Origin: Bradyrhizobium diazoefficiens
Lineage (GTDB): Bacteria; Pseudomonadota; Alphaproteobacteria; Rhizobiales; Xanthobacteraceae
DNA length: 64,000 nt
Reading direction: 5' to 3'
NCBI RefSeq assembly: GCF_018129965.1
Contig: NZ_JAFCKW010000009.1
Span: forward strand, 1-64,000
Part shown: in pieces, positions 25,460-34,523 of the stretch
Numbering within the stretch: position 1 is the first letter of the stretch
Layout of the letters: every line of letters starts with the position of its first letter
Program-made: the position numbers and the translations under genes
Notes under the pieces: generated by a model
The model's input: the letters and a program-made list of their open reading frames with translations, nothing else
The model's database searches: none
Told to the model about the DNA's origin: nothing

Positions 25460-26097
25460 AGACCGATGATCTGATTGCGCTTCTGAGCACGAACGTTGAG
25501 CCGGTCGATCGCAATGCGGTCGTTCGCACGCTCTCTGTGGCAATTATCGGCGCAACGGTCGCGGCCCTCGGCATCGCTTTTGCCGGCTTGGGCTTCAGGC
25601 CGGACCTGACGACAACCCGCGCCCTGATTTATCTGGCGATCAAGCTGGCTTTCGCGATCGGGATCGTCGGCCTCGCGATGATCTACTTGATGAGGTTGGC
25701 GCGTCCGGGCGGCGAGCGAATGATGTCACCCTTCGTCATCGCCGTGCCGTTTCTCGCCGTTGTGATCCTCGCCGCAATCAGCCTTTGGTCCGCGCCCCCT
25801 TTGTATTGGGAGCGGATGATCGTGGGCGAGGAATGGCTCGAATGCCTCCTCTCGATTCCGATCATTGCGATCGTGCCCTTTGCGATTTCAATCTGGGCGG
25901 TGCGCAAAGCGGCACCCACGAATCTCGCGCGTGCGGGAGCTTTCGCTGGTCTTGTCGCCGGGGGCTTGAGCGCGATGGCTTATGCGCTCCACTGCACCGA
26001 CGATTCGCTGCCGTTTATTGCGCTCTGGTACGGCGGAACGATTGTGCTTTGCACCATCGCGGGTGCAGCACTAGGACCACGACTGTTGCGTTGGTGA
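25456..26097 (+). CDS. nrsF: NrsF-type (DUF1109) membrane anti-sigma factor
   Basis: 213 aa from M-K-T-D-D-L-I-A-L-L, overlapping the sigma stop (ATGA). Six predicted membrane helices; cytoplasmic N-terminal segment. Cys130 (E-E-W-L-E-C-L-L-S-I-P) and Cys180 (Y-A-L-H-C-T-D-D-S) match the position and setting of the two periplasmic Cys required for metal sensing in Caulobacter NrsF (family knowledge; Cys131 and Cys181 there). DUF1109 signature also in L-W-Y-G-G-T-I-V-L at the end. It should hold the sigma factor at the membrane until metal or thiol stress. Confidence 0.9.
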   Translation: MKTDDLIALLSTNVEPVDRNAVVRTLSVAIIGATVAALGIAFAGLGFRPDLTTTRALIYLAIKLAFAIGIVGLAMIYLMRLARPGGERMMSPFVIAVPFLAVVILAAISLWSAPPLYWERMIVGEEWLECLLSIPIIAIVPFAISIWAVRKAAPTNLARAGAFAGLVAGGLSAMAYALHCTDDSLPFIALWYGGTIVLCTIAGAALGPRLLRW

Positions 26098-26134
26098 GCG
26101 ACTTATCGGAACGATTTCACGTCACCGTGAGGGT

Positions 26135-26160
26135 GTAACCGGCTGACGTTTGGCTTCGAA
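26135..26160 (+). promoter_or_regulatory. Second sigma-F-type promoter
   Basis: GTAACC (26135-26140), 16 bases, CGAA (26157-26160), the same element and spacing as before the sigma gene, 52 bases ahead of the ATG of the next secreted-protein gene. Suggests that gene belongs to the sigma regulon. Confidence 0.6.
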
Positions 26161-26212
26161 CTCACGGTTAGAAGCGCGCATCATGGCGCTTGCACATCGT
26201 GGAGCCGGGACC

Positions 26213-26470
26213 ATGTCAATCAGACACCTTCGCACTATTTCCCTCTTGTTACCCCTCGTGGCGATTTCCACCGCAGCGCAGGCGGGATCAACCATCACCG
26301 ACAAGAGCTATTGGCCGAACGAGGCCAGGCAGAGCAGACCGATCGGCTCTGCCTCGCAAACGGGGCCGTATGCTGCGTTCGCCTACGATCGAGCAGGATC
26401 ACGTTTGGAACCCGCGGCCGTCGCCCGCGGATCGGAGCCGCGGTACCAGGGCGGTCCGAAGGGCCGTTGA
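26213..26470 (+). CDS. Small secreted YWPNEARQ-family protein, copy 1
   Basis: 85 aa from M-S-I-R-H-L-R-T-I-S-L-L, preceded by GGAG at good spacing. Signal peptide about 1-24 (cleavage A-Q-A|G). Mature N-terminus G-S-T-I-T-D-K-S-Y-W-P-N-E-A-R-Q-S is nearly the same as in the gene at 55893. The tail (R-Y-Q-G-G-P-K-G-R) resembles the Y-x-G-G-P-K motif of the 43629 protein. No known domain. A sigma-F-type promoter precedes it, so a periplasmic role in metal stress is inferred. Confidence 0.7.
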   Translation: MSIRHLRTISLLLPLVAISTAAQAGSTITDKSYWPNEARQSRPIGSASQTGPYAAFAYDRAGSRLEPAAVARGSEPRYQGGPKGR

Positions 26471-26516
26471 TGTAGATAGGCGCACCAGATCGCATTGGCT
26501 GACCGGCGCCGAGATA

Positions 26517-26690
26517 ATGCATATCCCCGCGCTGGTTTCGGCATGTCTCGATCCGCACATGCACGTGAAGGCGATCACCTATTCCCGCGACACCTATCGT
26601 GTCACCACAGCGGACGACAAAACACAGCATTTCTGGGAGCGCAATCTGCGGCTGAAGACCGCCGCGCTGCGGACCATCCCGGCTGGAATC
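26517..26690 (+). pseudogene. Fragment of an unrecognised conserved protein
   Basis: One frame reads I-M-H-I-P-A-L-V-S-A-C-L-D-P-H-M then Y-R-V-T-T-A-D-D-K-T-Q-H-F-W-E-R-N-L-R-L-K-T, a real-looking segment (the F-W-E-R-N-L-R-x-K-T pattern is familiar from alphaproteobacterial proteins whose name I cannot give). It has no proper start and runs into a methyltransferase tail in another frame near 26690, so it looks like a fragment joined by deletion. Confidence 0.45.
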
Positions 26691-26998
26691 GCCGCGTGCT
26701 TCGACCAGGCGTCAGGCTGCTCTTTGTGGAGCATAGGCTGTCGCCCGACGAAAGCATTCGATGGTGGCAGGACCGGCTGACGCCAGCGTGGAAATCCATC
26801 AGTGGTGGCTGCCATCTCAACCGATCGATTCAGGCGCCGATCGAAGGGACCGGATACAGGATTGAGCGGATCGAGACTGGCTACATGCCCGGGCTAAAGC
26901 CGATGACGTTCATCTATGAAGGCAGCGCTCGGCCGGGGCTGATCCTTTTGCCAACCACGCGAGCCAGCACCGCGCATCCGCCAGTCAATAATCTTTGA
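26684..26998 (+). pseudogene. C-terminal remnant of a class I SAM methyltransferase
   Basis: This frame reads R-V-L-R-P-G-V-R-L-L-F-V-E-H, then W-W-Q-D-R-L-T-P-A-W, G-G-C-H-L-N-R, I-E-R-I-E-T-G-Y-M-P-G and F-I-Y-E-G-S-A-R-P, the distal third of UbiE-like methyltransferases. The SAM-binding motif I half is missing. It starts at the junction with the previous fragment. Non-functional remnant. Confidence 0.7.
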
Positions 26999-27274
26999 CG
27001 TCCGGCGGGGAAGTGAAAATGATCGAACAGCGATGCTGAAAGGGGGGCGCCGCCGGCGGCCTTCGCAATTTGGTGCCGGCGCAACAGCCGCAATGCAGTT
27101 GCGAGACAACAACGGTCCTCGCGGGAGACCGTCGAAAGACTGCCGTGTCGGGTCCAGAAATGAGAATCACCGGGAGCGATTTTCTAACGAAAGAGTGAGC
27201 GGGATGCGCGCTCCGCAAGCAGCTGAACAGGCTACACTCGTGCCGGTCCGCAACCCTATGATGGCAGACACTCG

Positions 27275-27805
27275 ATGAAAAAGATCGTCTTTGTGATCGC
27301 CTTCCTCGCCCCGGCACTCGCCTGGGCGGAGACCCCGTACGCCGGCTTGCAGACCCGGTCGATCAAGGCTCTGTCGGACCAGCAGGTCGCCGAACTGCGC
27401 GCCGGCCGCGGCATGGGCCTCGCACTCGCTGCAGAACTCAACGGGTATCCGGGCCCTTCGCACGTGCTGGAACTCGCGGATCAATTGGGATTGAGCGCCG
27501 AGCAGCGGATGACAGTCCAGGAGATGCTCGCGGCGATGAAGTCGGAAACAACTCCGATCGCCAACCGGCTGATCGAGGAGGAAAGCGATCTGGATCGGCA
27601 ATTCGCCAATCGGACGATTAGCCCGGAAAGCCTCAAATCTGCTACCGCGACGATCTCCAAGTCGCAGGGTGAGCTTCGCGAAGCTCACCTCAAGTACCAT
27701 CTGCTGACCGCTGCGGCACTCGACGGCTCCCAGTTGGCCAAATACGCCGAACTGCGCGGCTACTCGGGTAAGTCGCCGGTGAAGCAGCACCATAACAACA
27801 AGTAG
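27275..27805 (+). CDS. Spy/CpxP-like periplasmic metal-stress protein
   Basis: 176 aa. Signal peptide about 1-18 (A-L-A-W-A|E-T). Mature protein is helical with a core typical of Spy/CpxP-type proteins: L-A-D-Q-L-G-L-S-A-E-Q-R-M-T-V-Q-E-M-L-A-A-M-K (LTxxQ-like), then long charged helices. N-terminal P-Y-A-G-L-Q-T-R-S-I-K-A-L-S and the His-rich end (K-Q-H-H-N-N-K). Such proteins are induced by envelope or metal stress and act as chaperones or metal binders. Similar core in the gene at 63276. Monocistronic; no promoter box recognised. Confidence 0.75.
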   Translation: MKKIVFVIAFLAPALAWAETPYAGLQTRSIKALSDQQVAELRAGRGMGLALAAELNGYPGPSHVLELADQLGLSAEQRMTVQEMLAAMKSETTPIANRLIEEESDLDRQFANRTISPESLKSATATISKSQGELREAHLKYHLLTAAALDGSQLAKYAELRGYSGKSPVKQHHNNK

Positions 27806-27939
27806 GAAATCTAGAACTCAGGCGCGACGCGCCAGCTCTCGCCTCGATGCCACTGCCCCGAAGAGTGCCGCGTTGAGGGCGCCTGTCGAACTAATCGCAC
27901 CGGTTTGCCGTGCGATGCGAGCCTCTCGAAATGCAAGAA

Positions 27940-28551
27940 CTAGCGCGACTCGTGCTCATGCTCATGGGGGGTGCCCGTGTTCATCTGATTCATCATCTCG
28001 TCATGTGCGGGGACATTTTTCACAAGCGATAGGTACTGCTCGACCGTAAGTTCGGGGAGCTTGCGCAAGAACGCTACTACGTCCCAAATGAGGTCATCAT
28101 CGTGCGTCACGCCCCAGGCGGGCATCCCGGTCATCTTGATTCCGTGCTTCACGACCCAAAATTCCTCGGCGGGAGTAAGTCCGCTTCCACGCCTGAGTTC
28201 GGGCGCCCTCGGGTAACGGCCTCGGCTAATTTCGGTCCGCTTCATGCCGGGGGCAAGATGGCGGCTACTGCACATCTCCGCATATTGGCCGGCGCCTGAG
28301 GAGATGCGTTTGGCGTCCCCCAAGTCAGTGGGAGCGGCATCGGTGGCGCGTGCAGCGATGGAATATTGTCTAGTCTTCTGAAGGAACCAGTACACCGGTT
28401 CGCTATGCGGGTTGTCGGCGGCGACATCGAATGCGCCGCCGAAAACTACGAGCGCGCTTAAACCAAGACCCGCGGCCATCACACCTACAAGGATTGCGGC
28501 GGCGAGAATGAGCCATCTTTTGCCAGTGCCGGGCTCAAACGAACGGTTCAT
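27940..28551 (-). CDS. Membrane-anchored class I cytochrome c with a broken heme motif
   Basis: 203 aa from M-N-R-S-F-E-P-G-T-G-K. One membrane anchor about 14-40. Cytochrome c domain about 80-175 with Q-Y-A-E-M-C-S-S-R-H-L-A-P-G-M at the heme site and a proper axial Met in T-G-M-P-A-W-G. The CxxCH motif is C94-S-S-R97-H98: the second Cys is Arg (codon CGC at 28261-28263; TGC would restore it by one transition). Covalent heme attachment would be lost or reduced to one thioether. The rest, including the acidic His-rich tail, is intact. Either a recent inactivation or a variant site. Confidence 0.8.
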   Translation of the reverse strand: MNRSFEPGTGKRWLILAAAILVGVMAAGLGLSALVVFGGAFDVAADNPHSEPVYWFLQKTRQYSIAARATDAAPTDLGDAKRISSGAGQYAEMCSSRHLAPGMKRTEISRGRYPRAPELRRGSGLTPAEEFWVVKHGIKMTGMPAWGVTHDDDLIWDVVAFLRKLPELTVEQYLSLVKNVPAHDEMMNQMNTGTPHEHEHESR

Positions 28552-28607
28552 GGCTTCACTCGATGTAGGTTGCTGCGGAAAACAAGCATGGCGAGCATCG
28601 CCGAACG

Positions 28608-28896
28608 CTATTTTTCTGTGGCCTCCATGGCATTGTGTATGTGTGTCATACACGCTTTCATATCCTTCTTCTGCATCATGTCTTGAGCCGCTTGCATTTC
28701 TTTGATGGCCGTTGCTTTCGCTTTGCTTTCAGGCATCGCCCAAAATATCGGACTTAAGCGTGTTGATGCTGGAATCGTTGCATTCCATCTGGTGGCCCTC
28801 ATGAGCGATGGCAACAGTCGTTGGCACAGCCCAGGCAACGGCCAAAGCGGCAGCGGCGACGCCGATGATCCGAGCGGCAGAGGTCGGTGCAGTCAT
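28608..28896 (-). pseudogene. Frameshifted small periplasmic protein
   Basis: The ATG at 28896 follows AGAGGAGAG and opens a signal peptide (M-T-A-P-T-S-A-A-R-I-I-G-V-A-A-A) and A-H-E-G-H-Q-M-E-C-N-D-S-S-I-N-T-L-K-S-D, then stops. In the neighbouring frame the natural continuation M-P-E-S-K-A-K-A-T-A-I-K-E-M-Q and M-M-Q-K-K-D-M-K-A-C-M-T-H-I-H-N runs to the stop at 28608. One extra base near 28750 explains it. Met/His/Cys content fits a copper-binding role. Overlaps nothing; it precedes the cytochrome gene on the same strand. Confidence 0.7.
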
Positions 28897-28958
28897 GAAG
28901 ACTCTCCTCTACATTGCGCATTCACTACCAAGCCCGATGCAATTTCTCAACGTTTCAT

Positions 28959-30625
28959 TCAGGCATATTCAGTACCAGAGAGTCGACGTGATCGATTTCC
29001 GCGGATGATCATTGGTAGTCCACCAGCCGGCTTCAATGTGACACGCAGGGTCGGCCACACCTTGTGTCCCGGAGCGAGTTGTATGCTGAAATGTCTTATG
29101 ATGGTCGCCAATGCGATTGTGGCTTCCTGCAACGCAAACGTCGATCCGATACACGTGCGCGGTCCGGCGTCGAACGGCAGATAGGAATAGCGGTCGATAA
29201 GTGAGCGGCTTTCACCAATAACTCGACTAGGGTCGAAGAGATCGGACTCCGACCATAACAACCGATGCCGGTGGAGGACGTAAGGTGAAATAGCCACCAT
29301 CGTCCCTCCGGTGATCGGTTGGCCGCAAAGCTCGTCAGCACTGCTCAAAGGGAAGGGGCCTTTGATGATGCTTCCCACGCAACGACTTGGGCATCCGCGA
29401 GAGACGATCATCTTCGTCTCATCAAGACTGTGTTGCAAACCGCATTTCCAGGTGCTTCACGGCCTCGTCCGTTTGAGCGCACCTTCAGGGAAGAAGAGCA
29501 GAGTGTACGGCCTTCTTTGCCGCGCCTCCCGCTGCGTAGGGGTCTTTAGGTGATGCTCAGCGCAAAACGAAGGTGGCATCGATCGCTACGCGGCTGATTG
29601 CGGCAATAGGCGGATAGAGGCGAGCGGCCTCTTCGATAACGGCACGCGTTTCGGGAAGACGCTCGGCGAGGTCGGTTATTGAGCCATTGATTCCACGTTC
29701 GGCCTCTGCTTGGACGGCGATGCCGCCAACCGTCCGATTGAGACAGCAAAAGGAGCGACCAGCTCAGCAGGTTGGCCGTCGTCTCATGACCGGCCACAAT
29801 GAAAGTGAGGATGTTCGACTTTACCTCCGCTTCGCTCATGCGCTCGCCCGTATCTGGGTCGATGGCGGCCAGCAGAAGCGCGAGGATGTCACTTGGACCC
29901 CTGTCTTGCGTGGCGGATCGGCGGCGCATCGCTATGAGCTCTTCGATCGATCGCTCGAAAAACCGTAAGGTCGGTCGTACCCGCAGTTGATTCAAGCGGG
30001 GACTCCAGCTCGGCATGCCGATTAGATCGAGAAGGTCTAACCTGCCGACAGTGTCGAAATAGGTAATCATTGCAAGTCGCGCTTCTTCGGCATTGCAACC
30101 AAAGCCGTCTGAGAAGATGGTTCGCTCAAGGACGTCCAGCGTTGGGCGCGTCATCTCCGCAGCGACATCGAGCGTCGCGAGACCTTGCTGGCGCCCGCGT
30201 TCCACCAGCGCATTCGCAGCATCTATCATCGCAGGCGCCCATTGTGTCACCGTCTTCCGCGCAAACAAAGGTGCGCGTGTACGACGTTGGGAGCGCCATT
30301 GATGGTCTTCGCCGCTATGAAGGCCATTGCCGAGTCTGGCAGAGAGTACGCGGCGTTGAAGCGTGTCCTTGCGATAGTTGGCAGCGTTGTCGAGAAGTGC
30401 CCGACGGATGGCCGTAGGGTGATTGATAATGACCACACGACCCACCGGAAATCCACCTGGGACGACGAACTTCTGGAAATGCTCTTCCGCCCAGCATTCG
30501 ATTGGGTTGCGCTTGAGCACCGAAATAAGGCGAAGCGGATTGAGCAGCTTCGCCTGCCGTGTGGGCGCCGGAGGACGATATGACTCGTCACCTGAACTTC
30601 CTGTAAGAGGCACGGCCTTGGTCAT
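28959..30625 (-). pseudogene. Cytochrome P450, split and frameshifted
   Basis: Frame 1 (30625 down to about 29715) holds the N-terminal half and the I helix (T-F-I-V-A-G-H-E-T-T-A-N). It then shifts frame; the true continuation (V-Q-A-E-A-E-R-G-I-N-G, V-I-E-E-A-A-R-L-Y-P-P, with the ExxR region affected) ends at a stop near 29553. The C-terminal part reappears from about 29340 to 28959 (G-G-T-M-V-A-I-S-P-Y-V-L-H-R-H, heme loop Y-L-P-F-D-A-G-P-R-T-C-I-G). About 210 unrelated bases separate the two. Non-functional as it stands. Confidence 0.85.
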
Positions 30626-30788
30626 GCTGCACGCCAGAGAGCTTGGTTCCAAGTGTGAAACTGAAACGCGCTTCCGGCTTCAGAGTTGCCAGATTGGAAC
30701 AAAACTAGGAGCGCTCTGCCAGTGGAACCAGAGGAGACCGTGCCCATTGCCTTAAAGAGCGACGCGGGCATGCCAGCGGGTTGGGATC

Positions 30789-31314
30789 ATGGAACACACG
30801 TCGCTCCAGAACGACCGGGCAGAGGTATGGGACCTCATCAAGGATGTACATACCGCCCGGCTGATCACGGTAGAGGAGGATGGCACCCTCCCAGGCTCGC
30901 CCAATGGGTTGCCTTCAGAGGGAGTTCGGCGGAGCCCTCTTTTTCCGGACGTTCCGGCACTCATCGAAACTTCGCCAAATCCGCGACGACGACCGGGTAC
31001 TTGTCGCTTACGTCAAGCCTGAGAAGTATGAATACGTCGCGATTTCAGGTCGGGCGAAGGTCGTTGAAGACAAAGAGATTTTGAACGAGCTTTGGGGCGA
31101 AGGATTGCGCGTCTGGTTTCCAAAAGGGCCTGACGATCCCGAACTAGCCGTTCTCGCAATTGAAGTCGAGAAGGCTGACTACTGGGCAAACCCGGCCTCC
31201 CTTATCACCCATGCGTTCGCCTATATGAAGGCCAGGCTCACGGGCAAGAGCCTGTCGCCCGACGAGATCGCTGAAACCAAATCAGTCCGTTTCCGAGATC
31301 GCGAAGGCGGATAG
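30789..31314 (+). pseudogene. Frameshifted pyridoxamine 5'-phosphate oxidase-family (general stress 26-like) protein
   Basis: The ATG at 30789 opens E-V-W-D-L-I-K-D-V-H-T-A-R-L-I-T-V-E-E-D-G-T-L, typical of the FMN-binding split-barrel family. Near 30890 the frame changes; the rest (A-R-P-M-G-C-L-Q-R-E-F, R-D-D-D-R-V-L-V-A-Y-V-K-P-E-K-Y-E-Y, W-F-P-K-G-P-D-D-P-E-L) continues in the frame ending at 31314. A locally scrambled stretch near 30940 suggests a second shift. Probably inactive. Confidence 0.75.
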
Positions 31315-31486
31315 CCTGGCTTGATTTACCAGCACGCCGGAAGAGCGCCTTTACCAACGGGAACGACCTCGGTCTTACTCTGCGACAACTCGTCCAGACG
31401 GCGGAGTTCCTGCAAGGATCGCCATTCTTTTGTCACGCTGCGCAGGAAGCGTCCCTGGCTGTCGTTGAATGGGTAGGGAAGGTTGG

Positions 31487-32071
31487 ATGGGGCAAGTTAT
31501 TCGGCTGTTTATCAAGCGCCGAAACAGCGCCGCTCTCGAAACAGCCACATCGGTCGACAGTAACCAGCACGGGATTGCTGGCAATGTCGTGTGCGCGCCG
31601 TTTCGGCAAGCCTTGATCGTGTCCAGACCAGCCACCGTGGATCTTGGTTTAAGGGCGGGAGATTTGCGCGAAAATATCGTCGTCGAGTTTGACGGACTGT
31701 ATGAACTGCCCTCGGGCACGGTTGTTAAACTCGGAGAAGTCTTGATGCGCCTGACCTTTCATTGCGAGCCATGCAAGAAGGTACTGAAGCTCGTGCCCTT
31801 TGATCGTATCTTGCACCGGCGCGGAGTGTTCGGGACTTTCCTCAATTCGGGCAAGATAAACGTCGGCGATACGTTCGCCGCGACAGACCAGAAGTTCGAA
31901 GCGATTCCCTACGCGATCGGTGAGCGGATCCGCTGGTATCTGCGCCGGCATGGCGCCTCAGGTGCGGCTACAAACCTTGTGCACGCACTCGGCTTGCCAT
32001 CATCCTCAGCCAGCATGAGGCCCCAATTGTTGCGGAAACTAGCTCATTTTTCCGGCGGATCGAGAGCGTGA
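31487..32071 (+). CDS. MOSC-domain protein
   Basis: 194 aa from M-G-Q-V-I-R-L-F-I-K-R-R, preceded by AGGGAAGG. Conserved MOSC features: L-R-E-N-I-V-V-E-F-D-G-L-Y-E-L-P-S-G-T-V-V-K-L-G, and the Cys segment T-F-H-C-E-P-C-K-K-V. MOSC domains are found in molybdenum-cofactor sulfurases and sulfur-carrier proteins and act on sulfur or N-hydroxylated substrates. Later R-G-V-F-G-T-F-L-N-S-G is also typical. The C-terminal about 60 residues are an extra helical tail. Looks intact; substrate unknown. Confidence 0.75.
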   Translation: MGQVIRLFIKRRNSAALETATSVDSNQHGIAGNVVCAPFRQALIVSRPATVDLGLRAGDLRENIVVEFDGLYELPSGTVVKLGEVLMRLTFHCEPCKKVLKLVPFDRILHRRGVFGTFLNSGKINVGDTFAATDQKFEAIPYAIGERIRWYLRRHGASGAATNLVHALGLPSSSASMRPQLLRKLAHFSGGSRA

Positions 32072-32260
32072 GCACGCAAGCGAGGACCTTTGCACGGAGG
32101 CCACGTCGCTGTTTGCAGCTACTTGTCGGATTCTGCCCATGTCGGTCCGCTGTACCGAGGACCCGTATTCGCGCGCGGCCTCTGTCGGTGAGGTAGAGGT
32201 ATCTGTATGGCGCTCGGTCAAGAATCGCGTCGTATTGAGCTAGGCGCAGTTTTGCCGCAG

Positions 32261-32479
32261 CTACGAGCCCGGATTCTCAAACCATTTGCGCCAATGCGTC
32301 GGCTGAATATCGACGTGCTTCCTGTTTGAAGGATCGACCCAGCCGTTGTCAGTTTTATGACACGGATATCCTAGCGCAGTGGCAATCCCGTCATAGTCCA
32401 TCACGCATAGTTCGATGTCGCCTTCAGGCGGCGCAATTGAAACGGGCACCCATTCTGCAGGCGAAGAACCGTTGATCAT
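32261..32479 (-). CDS. Small hypothetical protein
   Basis: 72 aa from the ATG at 32479, with TGAGGAG 8 bases ahead; a GTG three codons upstream overlaps that ribosome site. Composition is real-protein-like: P-V-S-I-A-P-P-E-G-D-I-E-L-C-V-M-D-Y-D-G, G-Y-P-C-H-K-T-D-N-G-W-V-D, W-R-K-W-F-E-N. The V-S-I-A-P-P-E-G-D-I-E-L start recalls small Bradyrhizobium proteins of unknown function. No signal peptide. Confidence 0.6.
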   Translation of the reverse strand: MINGSSPAEWVPVSIAPPEGDIELCVMDYDGIATALGYPCHKTDNGWVDPSNRKHVDIQPTHWRKWFENPGS

Positions 32480-33079
32480 GATCAGCACTCCTCACAAAAG
32501 CAGGCTTCAATCGTATTCTCTCGCTGAGAGACTCCCGGAGCAGGGACGCTGGGCCTGCGGGCTGTCCAGATTGCAAGGATACGTTGCCGTTTGCGCTATA
32601 GCTTGACTTACGTCAAACCCTCAGGCCGCAACATGTTAAAGGAAGGGGTTGTGAGCGAGAAATCATCGCTTGGCCAAGCACGCGTGAGCGTTGCCTCGAC
32701 TTGTATCAATCCATCTGTCGCAAAGTCTAAAATGCTAAAGGCCGTTCTGCAGGTCTCTCGGCATCTTGTGCAGGACATCCTCAGCAAGAATACTCAACTG
32801 AGCCTGATCGACTTGCATTCAAGCGAGCCTGGCTTCACTCACTTCTGACTTTCTACGGCGAAGAATTGGATGCATACAGTAATGGTCGGGATGCAAGGAG
32901 GGGCTGATTTAGATCAACTCCTGCCCGACTAGCACGATCACGATCGTCCGGGTCTCCGAGCAATACGGCTCACGGACGAGGCCCCAGATGATTCCACGGT
33001 GGCGTGGCATAGTCCCGCGAGACGGTGCGGACCGAGTGCTCGAAAATCGTTACGCCCGACCACGCGCATTGCCATATTG
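32480..33079. other. Gap with one FixK-like palindrome
   Basis: About 600 bases, AT-richer than its flanks. A plus-strand frame at 32633-32848 (71 codons) has no recognisable content and is not called. The palindrome at 32603 is annotated separately. Confidence 0.4.
32603..32616. promoter_or_regulatory. FixK/FNR-type palindrome
   Basis: Exact TTGA-CTTACG-TCAA, 123 bases upstream of the minus-strand small gene at 32479. Target not certain. Confidence 0.4.
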
Positions 33080-34348
33080 TCACAACACCCGTGAAATCGC
33101 CTGAATGCCTTTCATTCCCGTGCCAAACCGAGCGATCGCATCCTTGTGCTTCTCCAGCTCTCCATACGACAAGAAGCGCACCTGCAGGTCCGCTACGCGG
33201 CTGAATGCTGGTCGGCGAAGTTGTGCGCGGACCTCGTGCTCACGCGAGTCAGGTGCGACCAGAAAGAGCCCACCGGCTGCATGCAGGTCGCTGCTAAATG
33301 CGAGATCTAGCATGCGGACGATGCCCGAGTAGATCGAGGTCGTGTGTTCAACCTCGAAAGCGGCTATCACTCGTGTACCATCCGGCTCGATCCAAAGAAT
33401 GTCGATCAGGCGGATCGAGTCAACTCCCGGCAGATATTCGATTGCTGCCGGAAGGCAATCGAGGCATCGAGTGGCTAATGTTTCGCCGTGGTAGGCGCGT
33501 CCGCGATCGTTTGCGGCAATCCAGACCTTGTAGCCGAGCGCAAGCCCAAGATCTTTGAGCCACGCCTGTATTTCTGTGTGAGTGCGGTCGCCTTCGCGTG
33601 CCGCGGCGATCGCTCCTTCCAGCATCTTGGCCGCTTCGCGCGCCTTGGATAGTTCCGCAAGCCAGGCATCGCGCGCCGCATCTCCGTCAGTGACGGGTGG
33701 CGCTGAGAGACGGCCAGTCCCGATATCGAACAGAAAACCTGCGATTGCGCCGAGATCGTTCGACAGAAGATCACGATAGGTCTGATTGAGCCGCGATATG
33801 CCCGCTCGCATCGCGAGATATTGGTCCCAGCGGCCGAGCTTCACCTTCGAGCCAGTGACGGCATTGAAGCCATTCACGATGGCCGTATTGAACGGCGGCA
33901 TCAACGTCGGATGCAAGAAATACAGAAGGTTAGCGACCGCCGGTCCTAAGCCTTTGATGGCGAGCCGATCGATCGTTTCGATTCCGTCCATCAATTCCTG
34001 CTCGGTACTGCAACACGAGCAATGATGTCGCAGCCGTCCGAATGCTCGCTGGTTTTCAAAATCTTCATAGATATCCGGAATCCGTAGCTTCGGCTTCCAC
34101 AGGAACGCGTGGTCGGCGCCTTTGAATATCTGCCGCTGCTCTGCGATGGAACCGACGATCGTTTCAAGGGACGACCCCTTGTAAACGTTACCGAACCTTC
34201 CAGCCTCGATCTCCTCGACGACCTGCGCGATACCTCGCCGGATCGACCGAAAATTCTTAAGCCGCTCGTCCCAGAGAAACCATGTCCGATAGGTCGATCC
34301 CTGGTCGTCACGCCAACGTTCGATGAGCACGCGCAGCAGATCAGTCAT
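33080..34348 (-). CDS. HhH-like plus nuclease-like protein, copy 1 of an inverted pair
   Basis: 422 aa from M-T-D-L-L-R-V-L-I-E-R-W-R, GGGGGCAGG ahead. The middle stretch A-I-K-G-L-G-P-A-V-A-N-L-L-Y-F then P-F-N-T-A-I-V-N-G-F resembles a helix-hairpin-helix of the DNA-glycosylase type. The C-terminal part I-D-I-L-W-I-E... A-A-F-E-V-E-H-T-T-S-I-Y-S-G-I-V-R-M-L-D-L resembles restriction-enzyme-like folds (D...ExE in place of D...ExK). Two Cys-rich residues H-H-C-S-C-C-S may bind metal. Nearly identical in length and sequence to 51627-52895. Likely DNA processing or defence; not demonstrated. Confidence 0.75.
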   Translation of the reverse strand: MTDLLRVLIERWRDDQGSTYRTWFLWDERLKNFRSIRRGIAQVVEEIEAGRFGNVYKGSSLETIVGSIAEQRQIFKGADHAFLWKPKLRIPDIYEDFENQRAFGRLRHHCSCCSTEQELMDGIETIDRLAIKGLGPAVANLLYFLHPTLMPPFNTAIVNGFNAVTGSKVKLGRWDQYLAMRAGISRLNQTYRDLLSNDLGAIAGFLFDIGTGRLSAPPVTDGDAARDAWLAELSKAREAAKMLEGAIAAAREGDRTHTEIQAWLKDLGLALGYKVWIAANDRGRAYHGETLATRCLDCLPAAIEYLPGVDSIRLIDILWIEPDGTRVIAAFEVEHTTSIYSGIVRMLDLAFSSDLHAAGGLFLVAPDSREHEVRAQLRRPAFSRVADLQVRFLSYGELEKHKDAIARFGTGMKGIQAISRVL

Positions 34349-34523
34349 CCTGCCCCCAGGAACTTTGCTAGATCTGCGTATCCTAAATACGACGCAAGTC
34401 AATTCGTCGGCGGGCGTGAACGATCCATGGCCCAGTAGCCTCCCGACCCAGAGGGCGCCTTGGTCGCCCGCCCGACAGGAACAACGCCTTGAGGAAGGGG
34501 TGCCGCCCGTCTCCTCGGACGCC

